DNA of 7,244 bases from Actinomycetes bacterium (GTDB lineage Bacteria > Actinomycetota > Actinomycetes > Mycobacteriales > Micromonosporaceae), in assembly GCA_023437285.1 (NCBI GenBank), contig JAEZGP010000711.1, positions 1-7,244 of the forward strand, in the 5' to 3' direction. Both the position numbers and the translations under genes were made by a program. Below are positions 1 to 6,375 of this stretch, one piece after another. The notes beneath the pieces are model-generated. The model searched no databases and was not told the origin of the DNA. It worked only from the letters and a program-made list of their open reading frames with translations. The number at the start of each line of letters is the position of its first letter. Position 1 is the first letter of the stretch.

Positions 1-26
1 CCCGCAGAGGGTCGGGTTGCCGCCGC

Positions 27-54
27 GCTGTGCTTACGAAGCTGTGCTTACGGA
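27..54. repeat. 14-bp tandem direct repeat (two copies) abutting the sepH stop
   Basis: Two adjacent 14-bp units lie at 27-40 and 41-54. Both begin GCTGTGCTTACG and they differ at one position (AA versus GA at the end). The second copy touches the sepH stop codon (TGA on the minus strand, 55-57). Read along the sepH transcript, the repeat is the first thing after the stop and supplies an in-frame back-up TAA six codons further on. It shows no hairpin potential, so it is not a terminator by itself. It could be a small slippage duplication. Confidence 0.8.
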
Positions 55-1071
55 TCAGGCGTCGCGGGCCGTGGGGGCACCGCCGAAGAGGACATCGTCC
101 CAGCTCGGAGCCCGCTTGCGGGGCTTCTCCGCCGCGGGCGCCTCGTCACCGGGCTGCTCGCCGGCCGGGCCCCGGCGCGGACGCAACACGGCCAGCGACG
201 GGACCGCCGGCACCTGCTGAGGCACGTCCCGGTCGTCCTCGAACGCCGACGGCTGCACGGCCGCCGGGCGGCGCGGCTCCGTCGACAAAGGCTCCAGGCT
301 GCGCGTGCCGCCGGTCGGTTGCAACGGGCGGTCCAGGGACGCGAGCAGCGCGTCACGGCCAGCACGGATCGGGTCCCGGCCCGGGCGGGCCGGCTCCCGA
401 CGCGGCTCGCCGACCGGACCCCGCATCGGCTCGTGACCACCCCGGCCCGGCTCGGGCCGGGCGGGCTCGCGGCCACGGACCACGTCGTGGGCCGGTGCGG
501 ATCGGTCGGTGCACAGGTACTGCGCCATCTCGTCGTGCGGCGTGACGACCTGACGGGCCTTGTCCAGCTCCCAGACGGCGGTGGCCGTGGCCTTGCCGGA
601 CGGCCAGGTCGCCACGATGCGCCACGTGCCGTCGTCGCGCCGGTACGCGTCCCAGGAGATCTTCTCCAGGTCGACGCCGTGCTGGACGAGACGCGCGTCG
701 ACGACCTCGGCGAGGGTGATCTTGCCGACGGTGTCGCCGACCTTCATGCGCGTGCGGCGGGCGTGCTGGGCCAGCATCGCGCGCTCCTGCAGGACCGGGC
801 CCGCGTACCGCAGCACACGGTCGACCGGCACCCCGGCCACGCGCGCCACCTCGTCGGCGGTCTCGCCGGCGCGGATGCGGGCCTGGATGTCACGGGGCGC
901 CAACAGCGGCGGCGCCTCCGGCGTCGCGAGCGTCAACTGCGAGGCGCGCTCGGGAGTCAGCGCCGCATTGACCCGCTCGTCGATGGGCAGGGCGAGCAGG
1001 TGGCCGATCTCGTCGGCCAGCACCATGGCGTTGCCGTCTTCGGAGAGGGCGACGAAGCGTACCGGTCGCAT
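55..1071 (-). CDS. sepH: Cell division protein SepH (DUF3071 family, FtsZ regulator)
   Basis: 338 residues. SepH is a cytoplasmic actinobacterial protein that binds FtsZ and promotes Z-ring assembly at septa (known for the family). The N-terminal DUF3071-type domain covers about residues 1-185 and opens MRPVRFVALSEDG. It contains a helix-turn-helix-like segment at about 71-90 (TADEVARVAGVPVDRVLRYA), followed by an Arg/Lys-rich stretch (RRTRMK, 105-110) and a Trp-rich end (W140, W150, W156, W167). Residues about 190-315 are a low-complexity Pro/Arg/Glu/Gly linker expected to be disordered. The short C-terminal motif (KRAPSWDDVLFG, 319-330) is the hallmark conserved tail of SepH. The ATG at 1071 has a clear GGGAGG ribosome binding site 7 nt upstream. 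It follows serC in the same direction but lies beyond a strong hairpin, so it is probably transcribed separately. Family assignment is firm. Confidence 0.95.
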   Translation of the reverse strand: MRPVRFVALSEDGNAMVLADEIGHLLALPIDERVNAALTPERASQLTLATPEAPPLLAPRDIQARIRAGETADEVARVAGVPVDRVLRYAGPVLQERAMLAQHARRTRMKVGDTVGKITLAEVVDARLVQHGVDLEKISWDAYRRDDGTWRIVATWPSGKATATAVWELDKARQVVTPHDEMAQYLCTDRSAPAHDVVRGREPARPEPGRGGHEPMRGPVGEPRREPARPGRDPIRAGRDALLASLDRPLQPTGGTRSLEPLSTEPRRPAAVQPSAFEDDRDVPQQVPAVPSLAVLRPRRGPAGEQPGDEAPAAEKPRKRAPSWDDVLFGGAPTARDA

Positions 1072-1120
1072 CGGCGTTCCTCCCTACCGTCGTCGTACGC
1101 CTTGCGACCACGGTACGCCG

Positions 1121-1132
1121 GACGTCAACGTC
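1121..1132. promoter_or_regulatory. Short palindromic element upstream of sepH
   Basis: GACGT-CA-ACGTC is a 5-bp inverted repeat with a 2-bp centre, lying about 50 bp upstream of the sepH start and between it and the serC hairpin. The minus strand here contains TTGACG, which resembles a -35 hexamer, but no matching -10 lies at the usual distance. It is therefore only a possible operator or promoter piece for sepH. Confidence 0.2.
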
Positions 1133-1158
1133 ACGCAGCAGGCCACGCCGGGAGACCT

Positions 1159-1192
1159 TCCGGGTGACGGCCCTTTTCGGCCATCACCCGGA
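1159..1192 (-). terminator. Hairpin terminator after serC, without a U-tract
   Basis: A 14-bp stem (1159-1172 with 1179-1192, arms beginning TCCGGGTGA and ending TCACCCGGA) closes a 6-nt loop, 8 nt beyond the serC stop. In the minus-strand RNA every position pairs, with one U-G wobble. In the plus-strand RNA that position is a C-A mismatch, so the structure is optimal in the serC direction. No U-run follows; the next bases on the minus strand are AGGTCTCCC. Actinobacteria commonly use such tail-less hairpins, so I call it the serC terminator. A pause or RNA-stability element is the alternative. Confidence 0.75.
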
Positions 1193-1199
1193 CACGATC

Positions 1200-3534
<2,335 letters not shown>

Positions 3535-3553
3535 CTCATCTCCCTGGACGGTG

Positions 3554-3575
3554 TGGGCGTCTACGGTGACGCCCA
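3554..3575 (-). repeat. Inverted repeat 1 in the citA leader
   Basis: A perfect 8-bp stem (TGGGCGTC at 3554-3561 with GACGCCCA at 3568-3575) encloses a 6-nt loop. On the minus strand it would form in the RNA about 20 nt before the citA start and 8 nt before its ribosome binding site. No U-tract follows, so it does not look like an intrinsic terminator. Its position allows an effect on citA translation or mRNA stability. Confidence 0.6.
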
Positions 3576-3620
3576 GAAAGATCCGTCGCAGTGGGTCGCA
3601 CCGCGACGGCAGATGGTCAT
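3561..3620 (-). CDS. Possible 19-codon leader ORF upstream of citA
   Basis: On the minus strand an ATG at 3620 opens a frame ending at TAG (3563-3561), encoding MTICRRGATHCDGSFWASP. It would be translated just ahead of citA, ending 26 nt before the citA ATG. The frame runs through inverted repeats 1 and 2. A three-codon frame (Met-Ala-Gln-stop, from 3628) ends on its start codon in an ATGA overlap. There is no convincing ribosome binding site, and open frames of this size are common by chance in GC-rich DNA. It has two separated Cys codons but no run of identical regulatory codons. Speculative. Confidence 0.15.
   Translation of the reverse strand: MTICRRGATHCDGSFWASP
3583..3609. repeat. Inverted repeat 2 in the citA/pdxH region
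   Basis: Outer arms CCGTCGC (3583-3589) and GCGACGG (3603-3609) pair perfectly. After one mismatch, GTG pairs with CAC around a 5-nt loop, giving 10 bp in a 27-nt element. The right arm is also part of the 12-bp repeat that recurs inverted at 3690-3701, so it may be a protein-binding half-site rather than, or as well as, an RNA hairpin. Confidence 0.6.
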
Positions 3621-3630
3621 TGGGCCATCT
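3611..3630. repeat. Inverted repeat 3 in the citA/pdxH region
   Basis: AGATGG (3611-3616) and CCATCT (3625-3630) form a 6-bp stem with an 8-nt loop, immediately next to inverted repeat 2. It is less GC-rich than its surroundings, which makes it stand out as a possible operator. Confidence 0.45.
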
Positions 3631-3659
3631 TGCACCGCGTGTAGTCCGGCCGCGAGGCG

Positions 3660-3674
3660 GCGGCAGTGTGCCGC
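3660..3674. repeat. Inverted repeat 4 in the citA/pdxH region
   Basis: GCGGCA (3660-3665) pairs with TGCCGC (3669-3674) around a 3-nt loop. It lies between the arms of the 12-bp inverted repeat and about 75 bp ahead of the pdxH start. Confidence 0.4.
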
Positions 3675-3748
3675 TTGCGACATCTTCTCCTGCCGTCGCG
3701 GGGTGGCGCGGGCGAACGCCGGTATGCCTCGAGGAGTTGAATGGAGCC

Positions 3749-4387
3749 GTGATCACGCAGATCGCCGCCATGCGGCAGGAGTACGCCCGACACGGTCTGG
3801 CAGAGGACGAGCTGGCCCCGGACTGGCTCACCCAGTTCGAGAACTGGCTGGCCGACGTGGTCGCCGTCGGGCTGATCGAGCCGAACGCGATGGTCCTGGC
3901 GACGGCCGACGCCGAGGGCCGGCCGAGCGCGCGGACGGTCCTGCTCAAGGGCCTCGACGCGCGCGGGTTCACGTTCTTCACCAACTACGGGTCGCGCAAG
4001 GCGAGCGAGCTGGCGGTCAACGCGTACTGCAGTCTGGTTTTTCCGTGGTTCCCGGCCGGGCGACAGGTCGTCGTCTGCGGCCGCGCGGAGCCGGTCAGCG
4101 CCGCGGAGTCGGCGGCGTACTTCGCGAGCCGGCCGCGCGACGCCCAACTGGGGGCGTGGGCCAGCCCGCAGTCGCGGCCGGTCGCCGACCGCGCCGAACT
4201 CGACTCCCTGCTGGCGGACGCGACGCTGCGCTTCCCGGACGAGGTGCCCGCGCCGCCCCACTGGGGCGGGCTGCGAGTGGCGCCCGACAGCGTGGAGTTC
4301 TGGCAGGGCCGCACCGGTCGCCTGCACGACCGGCTGCGCTACCGCCGCGACGGCTCCGGGTGGCTTGTGGAGCGGTTGGGGCCGTGA
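3749..4387 (+). CDS. pdxH: Pyridoxamine/pyridoxine 5'-phosphate oxidase (EC 1.4.3.5)
   Basis: 212 residues from the GTG at 3749. PdxH is a cytosolic FMN enzyme, normally a homodimer, that oxidises pyridoxamine or pyridoxine phosphate to pyridoxal phosphate. FMN-binding residues in the expected order are R62 and K67 (RTVLLK), SRK at 82-84, QS at 141-142, W185 and R195. The C-terminal signature EFWQGRTGRLHDR (183-195) contains R191 and H193, which correspond to the PLP-contacting Arg/His of the E. coli enzyme, offset by six residues. The length is typical. Start choice is not certain: GAGGAG lies 12 nt before the GTG. A TTG at 3737 directly follows that site, and an ATG at 3770 has no site, so GTG is the best compromise. 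Actinomycetes usually make PLP by PdxS/PdxT, so the role is probably salvage (inference). It is divergent from citA. Confidence 0.95.
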   Translation: MITQIAAMRQEYARHGLAEDELAPDWLTQFENWLADVVAVGLIEPNAMVLATADAEGRPSARTVLLKGLDARGFTFFTNYGSRKASELAVNAYCSLVFPWFPAGRQVVVCGRAEPVSAAESAAYFASRPRDAQLGAWASPQSRPVADRAELDSLLADATLRFPDEVPAPPHWGGLRVAPDSVEFWQGRTGRLHDRLRYRRDGSGWLVERLGP

Positions 4388-4423
4388 AAACACGCGCGCT
4401 ACCCGCTCGCCCGCGCTAATAGG

Positions 4424-4429
4424 TAGGGT
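4424..4429 (+). promoter_or_regulatory. Putative -10 element for the aldose epimerase gene
   Basis: TAGGGT fits the actinobacterial TANNNT -10 pattern. It lies 43 bp before the ATG at 4473, in a locally AT-richer patch between pdxH and the epimerase gene. No recognisable -35 lies 16-18 bp upstream, so an independent promoter is plausible but not demonstrated. Confidence 0.35.
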
Positions 4430-4472
4430 CGCCTGACAAATACAGTCCATGGGCGAGCAAAGGCGGAACGAC

Positions 4473-5396
4473 ATGGGGTTCGACCCCTGCGGTGAGCAGT
4501 GGACCATCAAGGCCGATGGATACGAGGCCGTCGTGGTCGAGGTGGGCGGCGGCGTGCGGGCCCTCCGGTTGAACGGCGTCGAGATCATTGACGAGTACGC
4601 CGTGGACGAGCTGCCGCCCGGCTCCTCCGGCCAGGTTCTCGCGCCCTGGCCCAACCGCATCCGGGATGGGCGCTACACGTTCGGCGGCACCGCCTATCAG
4701 CTCGGCCTGTCCGAGCCGACCCGGCACACCGCGCTGCACGGCCTGGTCAACTGGGTGCGCTGGAACGAACTCGAATCCGGACCCGACCGGGTCGTGCTCG
4801 GCTATGACCTGCCGGCCCAGCCGGGATACCCGTGGCCGCTGCGGCTGCGCTCCGAATGGTCGGTCAGCGCCGACGGCCTGCGCGCCGCCCACGAGGCCAC
4901 CAACCTCGGCAACGAGCCGGCACCGTTCGGCTTCTCCGTCCACCCGTACCTCAAGGTTCCTGGCCTTTCCCGCGTGGACGAGGCGCTGTTGCGGGTGCCG
5001 GGACGCAGCCGCCTGCTCACCGACGCGCGGCTGCTGCCGATCGGCGCGGCCCGCGTCGCCGGCACCGAGTTTGACTTCACCGAGCCCCGCCAGATCGGCA
5101 AGCTGGTGCTCGACACGGCGTTCGGCGACGTGGCCCGCGACCCCGACGGCGGCTCTGCCGTCGAGATGTCCTCCGCGGCCGGTGCGCGGGTGCGCGTCTG
5201 GGGCGACGAGACGTTCGGCTGGTGGCAGGTGTTCACCAGCGACACCCTCGACGGGGAGCGCTACCGCCGGGCCGCCGCGATCGAGCCGATGACCTGCCCG
5301 CCGGACGCGTTCCGGTCCGGTCGCGACGTCATCGTGCTGGCACCGGGCGACACCTGGCGGGGCGTCTGGGGCATCGACGCACACCTGGCCGGCTGA
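4473..5396 (+). CDS. Aldose 1-epimerase family protein (galactose mutarotase-like)
   Basis: 307 residues from the ATG at 4473. Members interconvert alpha and beta anomers of free aldoses using a His acid and a Glu base in a beta-sandwich fold. Landmarks are the sugar-binding PWPNRIRDGRYTF (59-70), TALHG with H89, the catalytic-type FGFSVHPYL with H157, LDTAFGD (213-219), and IEPMTCPPDAF with candidate catalytic E271. These motifs place it in the broad GalM-like family closer to YihR-type epimerases than to Leloir-pathway GalM, so I withhold the symbol. No galactose-pathway gene is nearby and the true sugar is unknown. The 4473 ATG is preceded by AGGCGG at 6 nt; an in-frame ATG at 4449 has no such site. 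No signal peptide is seen, so it should be cytosolic. The nitroreductase gene starts 2 nt after its stop. Confidence 0.9.
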   Translation: MGFDPCGEQWTIKADGYEAVVVEVGGGVRALRLNGVEIIDEYAVDELPPGSSGQVLAPWPNRIRDGRYTFGGTAYQLGLSEPTRHTALHGLVNWVRWNELESGPDRVVLGYDLPAQPGYPWPLRLRSEWSVSADGLRAAHEATNLGNEPAPFGFSVHPYLKVPGLSRVDEALLRVPGRSRLLTDARLLPIGAARVAGTEFDFTEPRQIGKLVLDTAFGDVARDPDGGSAVEMSSAAGARVRVWGDETFGWWQVFTSDTLDGERYRRAAAIEPMTCPPDAFRSGRDVIVLAPGDTWRGVWGIDAHLAG

Positions 5397-5398
5397 GG

Positions 5399-5998
5399 AT
5401 GGAGTTCCGGGAGGTGGTGCGCCGGCGGCGGATGGTCCGCAACTACGACCCCGACCGGCCGGTGCCCCCGCAGCTCGTCGACCGGTTGCTGGAGCACGCC
5501 GTCCGGGCACCGTCGGCCGGGTTCTCCCAGGGCTGGGGCTTCCTCGTGCTGGAGTCGCCCGAGGACCGGGAACGGTTCTGGGCGGCGGCCACCCCGAAGA
5601 CCGACGCGTGGGGGCGGTGGCTCGTCAACATGCGCACCGCCCCGCTGATCATCGTGGCGCACAGCAACAAGAGCGCCTACCTCGACCGGTACGCCGAACC
5701 CGACAAAGGCTGGACCGATCGGGACGAGGCCCGCTGGCCCGTGCCGTACTGGGACATCGACACCGGCATGGCGAGCCTGCTCATGCTGCTCACCGCCGTC
5801 GATGAAGGGCTTGGGGCGTGCTTTTTCGGGGTACCGCCACAACAACTCGCCGAGTACCGGCAGGCGTTCGGGGTGCCCGACGAGTTCACGCCGATCGGCG
5901 CGGTCAGCGTGGGCTATCCGGCCCCCGATCACCGCTCGGCCTCGTTGAAACGCGGCCGGCGGCCCACCGGTGAGGTGGTTCACCGGGGCCGGTGGTGA
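5399..5998 (+). CDS. Nitroreductase family protein (FMN-dependent oxidoreductase)
   Basis: 199 residues. The family uses FMN and NAD(P)H to reduce nitro groups, quinones or other acceptors; this member's substrate is not evident. The Arg-rich start RRRRMVRNY (8-16) and APSAGFSQGWGFLVL (37-51) are the usual FMN phosphate and isoalloxazine contacts. A central hydrophobic helix (SLLMLLTAVDEGLGACFFG, 126-144) is the dimer-interface segment, followed by IGAVSVGYPAP (166-176) and the basic tail LKRGRRPTGEVVHRGRW. The ATG lies 2 nt past the epimerase stop with no properly spaced ribosome binding site, so translation is probably coupled to the upstream gene. The next in-frame ATG (5432) would remove part of the FMN site. 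Length is normal for short single-domain members. Some family members do F420 or flavin chemistry instead; no evidence for that here. Confidence 0.88.
   Translation: MEFREVVRRRRMVRNYDPDRPVPPQLVDRLLEHAVRAPSAGFSQGWGFLVLESPEDRERFWAAATPKTDAWGRWLVNMRTAPLIIVAHSNKSAYLDRYAEPDKGWTDRDEARWPVPYWDIDTGMASLLMLLTAVDEGLGACFFGVPPQQLAEYRQAFGVPDEFTPIGAVSVGYPAPDHRSASLKRGRRPTGEVVHRGRW
5967..5986 (+). repeat. Hairpin within the last codons of the nitroreductase gene
   Basis: CCGGTGA (5967-5973) and TCACCGG (5980-5986) form a perfect 7-bp stem with a 6-nt loop, ending 10 nt before the stop codon. It could act as a weak tail-less terminator or pause at the end of the epimerase/nitroreductase transcript. The codons for PTGEVVHRG may alone explain it. 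Confidence 0.3.
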
Positions 5999-6027
5999 CA
6001 TCGGCAGCCGCCGTGGCGCGGAGTCGG

Positions 6028-6033
6028 TAGGCT
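6028..6033 (+). promoter_or_regulatory. Putative -10 element upstream of the 96-residue protein gene
   Basis: TAGGCT matches TANNNT and lies 42 bp before the GTG start at 6076, in the 77-bp gap after the nitroreductase gene. No good -35 is visible. Together with the gap and the strong ribosome binding site, it suggests a new transcription start here. Confidence 0.35.
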
Positions 6034-6075
6034 GAGCGCCGGCGGTGGTGGTGTGACGGGAGGGGAGGGGGCGCC

Positions 6076-6366
6076 GTGATCTTCAAAGCTGTGCAGGAGG
6101 GGCAGCCATACCCGGAGCACGGCATGACGATGAAGCAGTGGGCCGAGATCCCGCCCCGTCCGGTGCGGCTAGATCAGCTCATCACCACAAAGCGTGAGCT
6201 GGGGCTCGACCGGCTGCTCGCGGACGACTCCACCTTCTACGGCGACCTGTTCCCGCACGTGGTGCAGTGGGACGGCGGCCTCTACCTCGAAGACGGCGTG
6301 CACCGGGCGCTGCGCGCCGCGCTCCAGCAGCGCACCAGCATCCACGCGCGGGTCCTCGTGCTCTAG
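6076..6366 (+). CDS. Small conserved-looking protein, possibly ParB/sulfiredoxin-like
   Basis: 96 residues from a GTG with an excellent GGAGGGG site 5 nt upstream. I do not recognise a proven function. It opens MIFKAVQEGQPYPEHG, has WAEIPPRPVRLDQLITTKR (22-40), an acidic/aromatic stretch DDSTFYGDLFPHVVQW (50-65), and ends with LYLEDGVHRALRAALQQR (69-86) and a short hydrophobic strand. The DG-x-HR pattern at 73-77 followed by an Ala-rich helix resembles the nucleotide-binding motif of the ParB/sulfiredoxin superfamily; that link is inference. I recall, unverified, that similar actinobacterial proteins are labelled VapB-family antitoxins, yet I see no ribbon-helix-helix and no adjacent PIN toxin. 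There is no signal peptide or membrane segment. It is followed after 9 nt by the acyl-CoA dehydrogenase gene in the same frame, separated by the TAG. Confidence 0.85.
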   Translation: MIFKAVQEGQPYPEHGMTMKQWAEIPPRPVRLDQLITTKRELGLDRLLADDSTFYGDLFPHVVQWDGGLYLEDGVHRALRAALQQRTSIHARVLVL

Positions 6367-6375
6367 GTTGGCGGC

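Larger units (their letters stand above)
3601..3701. repeat. 12-bp inverted repeat spanning the centre of the divergent region
   Basis: CCGCGACGGCAG at 3601-3612 recurs as its exact reverse complement at 3690-3701, leaving 77 bp between the arms. The arms flank the middle of the citA/pdxH intergenic region, where a regulator binding two sites could act on both promoters. An exact 12-bp match within about 200 bp is unlikely by chance even at high GC, though not impossible. Confidence 0.55.
3535..3748. promoter_or_regulatory. Divergent citA/pdxH intergenic region rich in inverted repeats
   Basis: These 214 bp separate two divergently transcribed genes and must hold promoters for both. I see no clear -35/-10 pair on either strand. 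The region instead carries four compact inverted repeats (3554-3575, 3583-3609, 3611-3630, 3660-3674). It also has a 12-bp inverted repeat pairing 3601-3612 with 3690-3701, so CCGTCGC or its complement occurs three times. This density suggests operators and/or a structured leader RNA on the citA side. High GC content raises the chance of spurious stems. Confidence 0.55.

Noticed and set aside
3535..3984. 150-residue N-terminal extension of citrate synthase (start at 3984)
   Set aside because: It would run antisense through pdxH and the divergent promoter region and has no family similarity; the ATG at 3534 has a good ribosome binding site and matches the usual N-terminus.
4420..4438. Iron-box-like sequence (TAGGTAGGGTCGCCTGA) before the epimerase gene
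   Set aside because: It resembles the DmdR/IdeR box only if a one-base gap is allowed; ungapped identity is about half, and the changed half-site spacing would not suit the dimeric repressor.
4405..4458. 8-bp inverted repeat GCTCGCCC / GGGCGAGC around the putative -10 of the epimerase gene
   Set aside because: The arms are 38 nt apart, short and purely GC-rich, so chance is a sufficient explanation; the left arm would also lie outside a transcript starting near 4437.
3617..4660. 347-codon minus-strand frame opposite pdxH
   Set aside because: Antisense to conserved PdxH residues, with no recognisable motifs and no plausible ribosome binding site.
4416..5510. 364-codon open frame on the minus strand opposite the aldose epimerase gene
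   Set aside because: It is a shadow frame with low-complexity composition and no domain; the plus strand carries clear GalM-like motifs.
6076..6366. VapB-type antitoxin of a toxin-antitoxin pair
   Set aside because: No ribbon-helix-helix pattern and no small toxin gene next to it; the neighbours are a nitroreductase and an acyl-CoA dehydrogenase.
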